In this document: piece by piece, positions 8,541-16,766 of the stretch
How the letters are laid out: the number at the start of each line of letters is the position of its first letter
Numbering within the stretch: position 1 is the stretch's first letter
Assembly: GCF_003688995.1 (NCBI RefSeq)
Contig: NZ_PENI01000009.1
Location: forward strand, 209,321 to 273,320
Source of the DNA: Streptomyces shenzhenensis
GTDB lineage: Bacteria; Actinomycetota; Actinomycetes; Streptomycetales; Streptomycetaceae
DNA: 64,000 nucleotides
Direction of reading: 5' to 3'
Translations under genes and position numbers: made by a program
Notes under the pieces: model-generated
The model's database searches: none
Seen by the model: only the letters and a program-made list of their open reading frames with translations
What the model was told of the DNA's origin: nothing

Positions 8541-9596
8541 ATGGCGGAACCGGGGCACCGTGAGCCGGCGGGCGGAAGCGCTCCCACCCTGCAGGACGTG
8601 GCACGGGCGGCGGGAGTGTCCAGGCAGACCGTGTCCAATGTCCTGCACGCGCCCGAGCGTGTGCGCCCCGCCACCCGGGAGCGCGTCGTGGAGTTCATCT
8701 CCCGGCTCGGCTACCAGCCCAATCGCCAGGCGCAGGCTCTGGCGCGCAGTACCTCACACATGATCGGCTACCACATCCGCCCGCTGGCTCCCGAAGCCCT
8801 CACCTCGATACAGGACAGGTTTCTGCATGCTCTGGCCGAGGCCGGTAGGGCGGCCGACCACCATCTGTTGCTGTTCTCCGCCGAGGACGAGTCCGCGGAG
8901 ATCGACAGCGTCGGCCGGCTCCACCGCGGAGGAGCCGCCGACGCATTCGTCCTGTACGACCTGACAGCCGACGACCGACGCCCGAAGGCGCTGCTCGACA
9001 TGGGGGTTCCGTTCGTCGCGTTCGGACGGACGGATGCGGGCGCCGACACCTATCCCTGGGTCGACGTGGACAATGTCCTGGGCACTCGCCTCGCCGTGGA
9101 CCACCTGGTCAATCGCGGTCATCGCCGCATCGCGTTCCTCGGCTGGCCGTCCGGTCGCACCATAGGCGACCGCAGAGCACGTGGCTGGCACCAAGCCGTC
9201 GAAAGCCACCGTCTCGCCTCGGCCTGTGGAGTCCTGGACGCGCGCAGCGAGGACTCGGTCCAAGCGGCCATCCAGGTCACCTTCAGGCTGCTCGAACACT
9301 CCGAGCCCCCCACCGCCATCGTCACGGCCACCGACACGCTGGCCGTGGGTGCCATGCAGGCGGCTCAGCGATGGGGGCTCGAGGTGGGACGCGACCTCGC
9401 TGTCGTCGGTTTCGATGACACGCCCACGGCGGCCGCCCTGGAACTCAGCAGCATCCGGCAGCCCATCGAGCTGGTGGGGCAACAGGTCGTCGCGGCCCTG
9501 CTCGGTACTGATGAGGCGGGTCCCGGACACCAGCTGTTGGAACCCCAGCTGGTCATTCGGTCCTCCAGCGCCCGGCCCGCGAGGCCGCGGCGGTAG
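8541..9596 (+). CDS. LacI-family transcriptional regulator of the sugar locus
   Basis: A 351-residue LacI/GalR regulator starting at ATG 8541 with GGAGG seven bases upstream. The DNA-binding domain at ~15-65 reads TLQDVARAAGVSRQTVSNVL followed by the hinge region (ERVVEFISRLGYQPN). The rest is the periplasmic-binding-protein-like effector domain, ending in the usual DDTPTAAALELSSIRQP and a QLVIRSSS-like tail. It lies between the leftward glycosidase/ABC operon and the rightward secreted glycosidase, and both promoters carry the same palindrome. Expected action: repression relieved by an oligosaccharide. Confidence 0.95.
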   Translation: MAEPGHREPAGGSAPTLQDVARAAGVSRQTVSNVLHAPERVRPATRERVVEFISRLGYQPNRQAQALARSTSHMIGYHIRPLAPEALTSIQDRFLHALAEAGRAADHHLLLFSAEDESAEIDSVGRLHRGGAADAFVLYDLTADDRRPKALLDMGVPFVAFGRTDAGADTYPWVDVDNVLGTRLAVDHLVNRGHRRIAFLGWPSGRTIGDRRARGWHQAVESHRLASACGVLDARSEDSVQAAIQVTFRLLEHSEPPTAIVTATDTLAVGAMQAAQRWGLEVGRDLAVVGFDDTPTAAALELSSIRQPIELVGQQVVAALLGTDEAGPGHQLLEPQLVIRSSSARPARPRR

Positions 9597-9696
9597 CATC
9601 ACCTGCCCGCTGATCACCAGGCCGATGCCGGACAGAGCAATCGGTGCGCACACCCTTGACATGCTCAGGATCGATTGGTTCCTTGGGATGGCCGCG

Positions 9697-9710
9697 TTTG
9701 AGCGCTCAAA
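9697..9710. promoter_or_regulatory. Perfect LacI-type operator before the secreted glycosidase
   Basis: TTTGAGCGCTCAAA is a perfect 14-bp palindrome in the 222-bp gap after the lacI-type gene and 109 bp before the secreted glycosidase start. It is the symmetrical form of the site at 8426-8439, so the two transcription units are probably one regulon. Confidence 0.82.
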
Positions 9711-9818
9711 AAAACACTGTCTCTCGCTGACCGCGGCACCCGGCCTCCACGGCCACCGCAGAGCACGATCAGACCTTGTCGCCGCTCATCCTGGCGACCG
9801 ACCACCCCAGGAACCGCC

Positions 9819-12110
9819 ATGAGTCGCATCACACCGTCGCTGTTGTCGGCCGACGGACCTCCCCGCCACCGAACCCTGCGCCGACGCCTCCTCAGCGCGG
9901 CCCTCGGGCTCGCCCTCGTCGGCTTCGCCGCCGGTGTCCAGACCCTCCACGCGGTTCCGGCCCGCGCCGGCACGACCCAGGTCGACAGCGCGGTCATCGG
10001 CTGGGACGGAGACAAAGACGCCGCCATCGCTCACCGGGACGGCAGTTTCGACATCCGCGACGGGAAGAACACGACTGCCAGGTTCGGGATCTACAACAAC
10101 CCCGCATCTCTCCAGTGGTCGAACGCCGGCGGCTACTACCCGGCACTGGTGACCAGCTTTCAGCGCGACAACACCACCGTCACCATCACCAACTTCGGCG
10201 ACAAGGTGACGACCGGTGGCAACGACTACGTCGCCGTCTACTCCCGTGTCACCGTGGCCAACCACGACACGGTGGCCCACACCGAGGATCCGGCACCCTC
10301 GTCCGGCCTGATCCCGTTGAACAACGCGGGCAACACGGTGCAGCCCGGTCAGACGGTCTCGCACGACTACGTCATCGCCGTCGACCGCTTCGGGGCCACG
10401 TACCCGTGGCCCGCCAACAGCAGCCTGGCTGCGGCGGGTTCGTACGATTCCCGCTACGCGCACATGACCGCCCACTGGGACGGCCGGCTCAAGGAGATCG
10501 CCCAGCTCGACCTGCCGGACCCGCGGCTGGTCAACGCGTACAAGGCGGGCATGATCTACGGCGAGATCGTCAAGGACGGCACCGCGCTCAACGTCGGGGA
10601 GAACGGCTACGACGAGGTCTGGAACCACGACCTCGTCGGCATGCTCGTGAACCGTTTCGCGCAGGGCGACCTCTCCGACGCCAGGACCCAGCTCACCCAG
10701 TTCGACCCGAACAACTCTCCGGCCAACTACGACGACGGGCACTGGACCTTCCCCTGGCCCTGGGCCGTGTACCTGCAGAAGACCGGCGACACCGCCCTCG
10801 TGCAGAGCAACTTCAGCCGCATCCGGACCGAGGCCCACCAGATCCAGACCGACGCGACCGGGCCCGGCGGCGTCATGAAGGCCACCTACGACATCGACAG
10901 CGTGGGCTACTGGACCGTCGACAACGCCGAGGCCCTGATGGGCCTGACCGCCTACCGCTACCTCGCGGCCAAGCTCGGCAACACCGCCGAGGCGAACTGG
11001 GCGCAGCAGACCTACAACACCCTGCTGTCCGCGGTGAACACGGCGCTGACCAACACCATCAACGCCAACCACCTCGACTACATCCCCTGCGCCGTGGACG
11101 CGCCCAACGACGGCAACGCCTGCGGGCAGAAGAACAACGCCAACTGGGCCGCGTTGTTCCTGTTCGGCCGCTGGAACTGGGACGGCTACCTCTTCGGCGC
11201 CCAGCAGAGCGGCCCGATGGCCGCCATGCTCGACTCCACCTACAAGAACGGATTCGCCAAGCTCTCCGGGCTGCCCCCGCACACCTACGGCGGCTACACC
11301 GGCTTCAGCACGGGCTACAACGCCGGGTACGGGGAGGCCGGGCTCGCTTCCGCCGACTACCGCGCCGAAGGCGTGTACGACTACCAGTTCATGATCACGA
11401 ACTCGCAGAGCGCGCCGTTCTCCTGGTGGGAGGGCATCCCCACCGCCGGGTCCACCAACTGGTCACCCGGCACGCACGCCACCGCTGGCACCGGTTCCAG
11501 CCCTCATATGTGGGGTCAGGCCAACGCCTCCAAGGTGCTGCTCGACTCCCTCGTCGCTGAGAAGTCCGACGGACAGGTCATCGTCGGCCGCGGCCTGCCC
11601 ACAGAATGGCTGCGCTCCGGCGCCAGGACCAGCGCCACCAACGTCCCGATCGCCGACGGCCACCGCATGGGCGCCACCATCACCAGCACCGGCTCCGCGG
11701 TGACGCTGAGCCTGAGCGGTGACAGCCCCGCCGGCGGCGTGTCCTTCCAGGTCCCCGGCTTCGTCGGGAACATCGCCTCCGCCACCGCGGGCACCGTGAA
11801 CTCGGCCGCCGGGACGGTCGAGCTGCCGGCCGGCACCACTTCCACCACCGTCACCCTCACCAAGGCCCCCACCTTCCAGAGTTCCGGCGGTCTCGACCTC
11901 AACGGCTTCTGCAAGTCGATCGGAAACACCGGCGGCGTCAGCCTCGACGGCACCACCGCCAACGACTGGCACTGCGTCACCCCCGGCGGTAACCACGTCT
12001 CCATGAGCATGGATGACGCCTGCACCTACGGCTACCCGTACGCGGCGAGCGTCTTCTCCCGTGCCGCCAACGCCGACGACCCGAACAGCTGGGCCTGCTG
12101 GCACTCCTGA
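9819..12110 (+). CDS. Secreted six-hairpin glycosidase with a Cys-rich C-terminal domain
   Basis: A 763-residue exported protein. Residues ~20-52 form a signal peptide (RRRLLSAALGLALVGFAAGV, cleavage near ARAG). An N-terminal beta-domain (VDSAVIGWDGDKDAAIAHRD) is followed by an (alpha/alpha)6 glycosidase-like region with ENGYDEVWNHDLVGMLVNRF, YDDGHWTFPWPWAVYLQ and FSWWEGIPTAGSTNWSPG. The final ~65 residues form a separate four-cysteine domain (LNGFCKSIGNTGG, NDWHCV, DDACTYGYPYAAS, WACWHS). It resembles glucoamylase/debranching-type enzymes but I cannot assign a GH family. A perfect LacI-type operator lies upstream, so it probably releases outside the cell the sugar taken up by the adjacent importer. 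A strong hairpin follows. Confidence 0.75.
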   Translation: MSRITPSLLSADGPPRHRTLRRRLLSAALGLALVGFAAGVQTLHAVPARAGTTQVDSAVIGWDGDKDAAIAHRDGSFDIRDGKNTTARFGIYNNPASLQWSNAGGYYPALVTSFQRDNTTVTITNFGDKVTTGGNDYVAVYSRVTVANHDTVAHTEDPAPSSGLIPLNNAGNTVQPGQTVSHDYVIAVDRFGATYPWPANSSLAAAGSYDSRYAHMTAHWDGRLKEIAQLDLPDPRLVNAYKAGMIYGEIVKDGTALNVGENGYDEVWNHDLVGMLVNRFAQGDLSDARTQLTQFDPNNSPANYDDGHWTFPWPWAVYLQKTGDTALVQSNFSRIRTEAHQIQTDATGPGGVMKATYDIDSVGYWTVDNAEALMGLTAYRYLAAKLGNTAEANWAQQTYNTLLSAVNTALTNTINANHLDYIPCAVDAPNDGNACGQKNNANWAALFLFGRWNWDGYLFGAQQSGPMAAMLDSTYKNGFAKLSGLPPHTYGGYTGFSTGYNAGYGEAGLASADYRAEGVYDYQFMITNSQSAPFSWWEGIPTAGSTNWSPGTHATAGTGSSPHMWGQANASKVLLDSLVAEKSDGQVIVGRGLPTEWLRSGARTSATNVPIADGHRMGATITSTGSAVTLSLSGDSPAGGVSFQVPGFVGNIASATAGTVNSAAGTVELPAGTTSTTVTLTKAPTFQSSGGLDLNGFCKSIGNTGGVSLDGTTANDWHCVTPGGNHVSMSMDDACTYGYPYAASVFSRAANADDPNSWACWHS

Positions 12111-12139
12111 CCCAGCCCGGTCGGCCGCACCCACGGACC

Positions 12140-12179
12140 GGCTCCCGGCCCGACGCCCTCACACGTAGGGCCGGGAGCC
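12140..12179 (+). terminator. Hairpin terminator after the secreted glycosidase
   Basis: GGCTCCCGGCCC (12140-12151) pairs perfectly with GGGCCGGGAGCC (12168-12179) around a 16-base loop, 30 bp after the stop codon. No U-tract. Confidence 0.7.
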
Positions 12180-12336
12180 CCGCGCAAGGCGGCAGCCGAC
12201 CCCAAGGGTCACGTCATGACCAGCACGTGATGTCGTCCATCTCGGCGATCGCACCCCGCGCGTCCCGCACGCTCCGGGCCATTCGCCCGGGGCAGTCCTC
12301 GAGTGTGAGCCCCCACCGGACACCCAGGAGTGTTTC

Positions 12337-14391
12337 GTGACCGACGTCAGCCGTCGAAGGTTTCTGCAACTCGCCGCGGGCACAGCCGCGGCGACCAGCC
12401 TGTCCGCCGGGATCGCGCGCGCCGCGTCCATCCCGCCCGCCGCAGGGAGCGGCACACTCGCCGACGTCCAGCACGTCGTCGTCCTCATGCAGGAGAACCG
12501 GTCCTTCGACCACTACTTCGGGACGCTGCGCGGGGTCCGCGGCTTCGGTGACCCGCGCCCGCTCGTGCTGCCGTCCGGGAAGACGGCCTTCCACCAGGCC
12601 GCCGCGTCGGGGCGCGAGACCCTGTCCTTCCGCCCGGACGCCGACCGCCTCGGCATGCAGTTCATCCAGGACCTCGATCACAGCTGGGCCGGCACGCACG
12701 CGGCGTGGAACGGCGGCGCGTACGACCGGTGGATCCCCGCCAAGTCCACGACCACGATGGCCCATCTGTCCCGCCAGGACATCCCGTACCACTACGCCCT
12801 CGCGGACGCGTTCACGGTGTGCGACGCCTACCACTGCTCGATGCTCAGCTCCACCGACCCCAACCGCTACTACATGTACACCGGTTACTCCGGGAACGAC
12901 GGCAAGGGCGGCGGTCCGGTGCTCGGCAACGAGGAGGCCGGCTACTCCTGGACCACGTTCCCCGAGATCCTGCAGCAGGCCGGCATCAGCTGGAAGGTCT
13001 ACCAGGACATCGGGACCGGGCTGAACGCCGCCGGCGGCTGGGGCTGGACCAGCGACGCGTTCATCGGCAACTACGGCGACAACTCGCTGCTCTTCTTCAA
13101 CCAGTACCGCAACGCGCAGGCCGGCAACCCGCTGTACGACCGGGCCCGCACCGGGACCCACGCGGCCGGCGGCGACGGCTACTTCGACCGGCTCAGGGCC
13201 GACGTGGCCGCCGGCGCCCTGCCGCAGGTCTCCTGGATCGCCGCGCCCGAGGCGTTCTGCGAGCACCCCAACTGGCCCGCCAACTACGGTGCCTGGTACG
13301 TCTCGCAGGTCCTGGACGCCCTCACGTCGAACCCGGACGTGTGGAGCCGCACCGTCCTGCTGCTGACCTACGACGAGAACGACGGCTTCTTCGACCACGT
13401 GGTCCCGCCGTTCCCGCCCGCCTCTGCGGCCCGCGGCCTGTCCACCGCGGACGTGACGCAGGACCTGTTCGGCGGATCGTCCGGCTACGGCGCCGGGCCG
13501 TACGGGCTCGGGCCGCGCGTGCCCATGCTCGCCATCTCCCCGTGGAGCACCGGCGGTTGGGTCTGCTCGCAGACCTTTGACCACACCTCCATCGTGCAGT
13601 TCATCGAGAAGCGGTTCGGCGTGCACAACCCCAACGTCTCCGCCTGGCGCCGCGCCGTCTGCGGCGACCTCACCTCCGCCTTCGACTTCTCCCGCAGCGA
13701 CGCCGGCGTGCCCGGTCTGCCCGACACGAGCGGCTACGCCCCGCCGAACCACGGCAACCCCGGCGACTACGTGCCCGCGCCGCCGGCCACCGGCACGCTG
13801 CCCAAGCAGGAGAGCGGCCTGCGCAACGCCCGTCCGCTGCCGTACGACCTGGTCGTGGACACCAAGGCGGTGGGCGGCCGCATGCAGTTCACCTTCGCCG
13901 GCCTCGGCGCCGCCGGGGCCGCCTTCCATGTCACCTCGGCCACCCGCAGCGACGGTCCCTGGCCCTACACCGTCGAGGGCGGGAAGAGCCTGACCGACAG
14001 CTGGGCGCTGCCGGGCACCCGCTACGACTTCTCCGTGTACGGCCCCAACGGGTTCCTGCGCCGCCAGGCCGGGACCAACACCGCCGTGGGCCCCGAGGTC
14101 ACCGCCCGCCATGACAACGCCGCCGGACAGGTCACGCTGACGTTCAGCAATGCCGGCAGCACCGCCGTCACCTTCACCGCCACCGACGCGTACGCGCCGA
14201 ACGACCACTACTCGTACACCGTGCAGCCCGGCGCCTCCCGCACGGTCCCCGCCTGGGGCGTGCCCGCCGGCCACCACTGGTACGACGTCACCGTCACCTC
14301 CAGCGGCGACAGCGCGTTCGTACGGCGCTTCGCCGGCCACGTGGAGACCGGCGCGGCCAGCACCAGCGACCCGGCGACCGCCACCGTCTGA
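12337..14391 (+). CDS. Phosphocholine-specific phospholipase C (Tat-secreted)
   Basis: A 684-residue enzyme starting at GTG 12337 behind AGGAG. The Tat signal is explicit: SRRRFLQLAAGTAAATSL at residues 5-22, ending near ARA-AS. The catalytic phosphoesterase domain begins with VVVLMQENRSFDHYFGTLRG, the signature of acid-phosphatase/PLC-type phosphoesterases, whose Glu-Asn and Asp-His residues bind metal. LLTYDENDGFFDHVVPPFPP is a second conserved metal/active-site segment. Two C-terminal beta-domains of the kind found in bacterial PLCs follow (PYDLVVDTKAVGGRMQFTF; PEVTARHDNAAGQVTLTFSN). It hydrolyses phosphatidylcholine or sphingomyelin and may scavenge phosphate. I saw no clear PHO box. Confidence 0.92.
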   Translation: MTDVSRRRFLQLAAGTAAATSLSAGIARAASIPPAAGSGTLADVQHVVVLMQENRSFDHYFGTLRGVRGFGDPRPLVLPSGKTAFHQAAASGRETLSFRPDADRLGMQFIQDLDHSWAGTHAAWNGGAYDRWIPAKSTTTMAHLSRQDIPYHYALADAFTVCDAYHCSMLSSTDPNRYYMYTGYSGNDGKGGGPVLGNEEAGYSWTTFPEILQQAGISWKVYQDIGTGLNAAGGWGWTSDAFIGNYGDNSLLFFNQYRNAQAGNPLYDRARTGTHAAGGDGYFDRLRADVAAGALPQVSWIAAPEAFCEHPNWPANYGAWYVSQVLDALTSNPDVWSRTVLLLTYDENDGFFDHVVPPFPPASAARGLSTADVTQDLFGGSSGYGAGPYGLGPRVPMLAISPWSTGGWVCSQTFDHTSIVQFIEKRFGVHNPNVSAWRRAVCGDLTSAFDFSRSDAGVPGLPDTSGYAPPNHGNPGDYVPAPPATGTLPKQESGLRNARPLPYDLVVDTKAVGGRMQFTFAGLGAAGAAFHVTSATRSDGPWPYTVEGGKSLTDSWALPGTRYDFSVYGPNGFLRRQAGTNTAVGPEVTARHDNAAGQVTLTFSNAGSTAVTFTATDAYAPNDHYSYTVQPGASRTVPAWGVPAGHHWYDVTVTSSGDSAFVRRFAGHVETGAASTSDPATATV

Positions 14392-14396
14392 CCCGA

Positions 14397-14418
14397 CCCG
14401 GCGTCGCGGGGCGCCGGG
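14397..14418. terminator. Hairpin between convergent phospholipase C and histidine kinase genes
   Basis: CCCGGCG pairs with CGCCGGG around an 8-base loop, just after the phospholipase stop codon and before the end of the leftward kinase gene. It could serve either strand. Confidence 0.45.
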
Positions 14419-14477
14419 CTCACTCTGCCGACCAGCGGCGTCTCATGGGGTGGCCGGTGCGGTCACGGTGAAGCGCG

Positions 14478-15971
14478 CTATTTCTTGGCTGGGGTGGGGG
14501 CTCGGGGAAGGCGTAGCTGGAAGCATGCTCCGAGGGTCCGGGGGGTGAGGGTGAGGGTGCCTCGGTGGCGGTGGGCCAGGTCGCGGGCGATGGCGAGGCC
14601 CAGGCCGGTGCCGCCTTGGTCGCGAGAGCGGGCGTCGTCGAGCCGGACGAAGCGTTCGAAGATGCGCTCGGCGTCCTCGGCGGGCACGCCCGGTCCGTCG
14701 TCGTGCACCGTGAGGACGACCCGGTCGCCCTGGTTCCGGACGGTGATCTGGATGCGGTGTGCGGCGTGGCGGGCGGCGTTGTCGATGAGGTTGCGCAGCA
14801 GCCGTTCGTATTCGGCGGGATTTCCGTGTGCGTGTGCGGGGGCGGTGCTGTCGCAGCTGAGGGTCAACGGCCGTTCGGTGAGGGGGTATTGCTCGGTCAG
14901 CCGGGAGGCGAGGGCTGCCAGGTCCACGGTTTCGGGGCCGGCTGTGGGGGTGCGGGTGTCGAGGCGGGCGAGGAGCAGCAGGTCTTCGGCGAGGTCCTGG
15001 AGGCGGCGGGTCTGTCGTGCGGCGGTGGTGGCCACGGCGGGCCAGTCGGTGCGTTCCGGGTAGGCGAGCGCGACTTCCAGGCTGGCCAGCAGCGTGGTGA
15101 GGGGACTGCGCAGTTCGTGGGCGGCGTCCGCGACGAATCGGCGTTGCTGGGCGGCGGCGTTGTCGAGGCGCTGGAGGGTGCTGTTGATGGTGGTGGCCAG
15201 GGCGGTGATCTCGTGTCCCGTGGCGGGGACGGTGACACGTTCACGGGGGTCACTCGCGGTCACCGAGGCGGTGAGCACGCGGATCGCTTCGACCGGCCGC
15301 AGCGCGATGCGGACGGTGAAGTAGGCGGCGGCGGCGATCAGTACGAGGCTGACGATCCCGGCCCGCAGCAGCAGGCCGTCGGTGGTCCTGGTGATCGCCT
15401 CGGCTGTGTCCGGAAGTACCACCACATAGGCCCGCAGCGTGGCGTCGGCGGTGACGCCCAGAGCGGCGGCTTTGGCGCTGCTCAGTTCACCGGCCCAGAT
15501 ATCGATGTACATGACCGGGTAGGTCCCGCCGGCCATGTCGACTCCGCTCCCGGGGTTGTAGTCGTGGCGCACCGGTATGCGGAGGGGACGGACCGTATAG
15601 GACCAGTCCGCACTGTCATCCGGTGGGGCGGAGAGCGCGGATGGGGCGGGCAGCACATGGCGGGCGCCGGGATCGAAGTCGTCCATGCCTCCGCCGGAGG
15701 CGACAGCGGTGCGTCGGCCGGTCGCGACAACCTCGTACGGCACGGCGCTTCTGCGACCGGGAACCGCACCCTCGTTCAGCTGATCGACGAGAGCGAGGAG
15801 ATGTTTCCGGGCTTGTTCTTCGGCGATCCGCTTGCTCTGGCCGTAGACCTCATGGTGCACCCACCAGCCGATTCCCACCAGGACGGCGGCGGCGGTCGCG
15901 GCGGCGGCCAGGGCTGCGCGGGCTCGTACCGAACGCGGCCACCAGCGGCGTCGCGGCTCAGTCGCGTTCAC
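14478..15971 (-). CDS. Two-component sensor histidine kinase (HAMP, HisKA, HATPase)
   Basis: A 497-residue membrane kinase. Chosen start is GTG 15971 (then NATEPRRRWWPRSVRARA), overlapping the response-regulator end by 14 bp; the frame is open further upstream only because it shadows the regulator gene. TM1 is at ~20-40, an extracytoplasmic loop of ~140 residues follows, then TM2 (LLLRAGIVSLVLIAAAAYFT) and a HAMP linker. HisKA carries FVADAAHELRSPLTTL with phospho-acceptor His285. The ATPase has N-box LLRNLIDNAARHA, G1 DDGPGVP, F-box and G2 GGTGLGLAI. It should phosphorylate the coupled OmpR-type regulator. The signal is unknown. The divergent GT39-like gene may be a target. Confidence 0.93.
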   Translation of the reverse strand: MNATEPRRRWWPRSVRARAALAAAATAAAVLVGIGWWVHHEVYGQSKRIAEEQARKHLLALVDQLNEGAVPGRRSAVPYEVVATGRRTAVASGGGMDDFDPGARHVLPAPSALSAPPDDSADWSYTVRPLRIPVRHDYNPGSGVDMAGGTYPVMYIDIWAGELSSAKAAALGVTADATLRAYVVVLPDTAEAITRTTDGLLLRAGIVSLVLIAAAAYFTVRIALRPVEAIRVLTASVTASDPRERVTVPATGHEITALATTINSTLQRLDNAAAQQRRFVADAAHELRSPLTTLLASLEVALAYPERTDWPAVATTAARQTRRLQDLAEDLLLLARLDTRTPTAGPETVDLAALASRLTEQYPLTERPLTLSCDSTAPAHAHGNPAEYERLLRNLIDNAARHAAHRIQITVRNQGDRVVLTVHDDGPGVPAEDAERIFERFVRLDDARSRDQGGTGLGLAIARDLAHRHRGTLTLTPRTLGACFQLRLPRAPTPAKK

Positions 15972-16638
15972 GGTCGTCCACCAGCCGGTAGCCGGTACCC
16001 CGTACGGTCTGCAGGGACTGCCGGTGGAACGCGGTGTCCACCTTCTTGCGGAGGGCGCTGACACGCGCCTCCACCAGGTTGGGATCCTGGGCTTCGTCGG
16101 GCCACGCATGATAGAGCAGATCCGTCTTGGAGACCGCCTGGCCCGCCCGGCGGGCCAGCAGCTCCAGCACGGCGAACTCCCGGGGTGTGAGTTCCACCCG
16201 GGTCCCGGCCCGGCGGCAGACCCGGCCGGCGACATCCAACGAGAGGTCGCCCACGGCAAGGACGGGCGGGGCGGCCGTGGCGGCTCGTCTGACCAGGGCC
16301 CGCAGCCGTGCGACGAGCACCATGTAGGAGAAGGGTTTGGCCAGGTAGTCATCGGCCCCGGTGTCCAGGGCCTCTGCCTGATCCCAGTCCCCGTCCTTGG
16401 CGGTGAGCACCAGGATGGGGGTCGCGTTGCCCTCCCGGCGCAGCTGGGCGCAGACCTTGTAGCCGTTGAGTCCGGGCAGCATCAGGTCCAGCACGACCAG
16501 GGCGTACTCACCGGTCCGGGCCATCCACAGGCCCTGCCGGCCGTCATGGGCGAGGTCGACGCTGTAGCCCTCGGCGGTGAGACCGGTGTGCAGGGTGTGG
16601 GCAAGGTCCACCTCGTCTTCGACCACCAGGATGCGCAT
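15958..16638 (-). CDS. OmpR-family response regulator
   Basis: A 226-residue regulator starting MRILVVEDEVDLAHTL at ATG 16638. The receiver domain has the acidic pair in VVEDE and phospho-acceptor Asp51 (LVVLDLMLPGLNGY). Lys lies in DDYLAKPF. The winged-helix DNA-binding domain (~130-220) includes LTPREFAVLELLARR, the GQAVSKTDLLYHAW segment and the recognition-helix region VEARVSALRKKVD. It overlaps the kinase gene by 14 bp, so the pair is translationally coupled. The promoter faces the rightward GT39-like gene across a 128-bp gap. Confidence 0.95.
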   Translation of the reverse strand: MRILVVEDEVDLAHTLHTGLTAEGYSVDLAHDGRQGLWMARTGEYALVVLDLMLPGLNGYKVCAQLRREGNATPILVLTAKDGDWDQAEALDTGADDYLAKPFSYMVLVARLRALVRRAATAAPPVLAVGDLSLDVAGRVCRRAGTRVELTPREFAVLELLARRAGQAVSKTDLLYHAWPDEAQDPNLVEARVSALRKKVDTAFHRQSLQTVRGTGYRLVDDRERD

Positions 16639-16766
16639 GTGGTCCAGCCTCGCACGGCGCCGGCCCGCCTTCCTGATCGGCCGGTCAGGTTGGGTCAGCA
16701 ACCGGTCAACGAGGTCCGGGCACGCTGGCGGCACGTCTTCGCCACTGCTGAAAGGCCCTGTCGCCG

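Noticed and set aside
12214..14340. Long leftward open frame opposite the phospholipase C gene
   Set aside because: It has no family motif, is Gly/Arg/Val-rich and mirrors the codon pattern of the real gene. Typical antisense frame in high-GC DNA.
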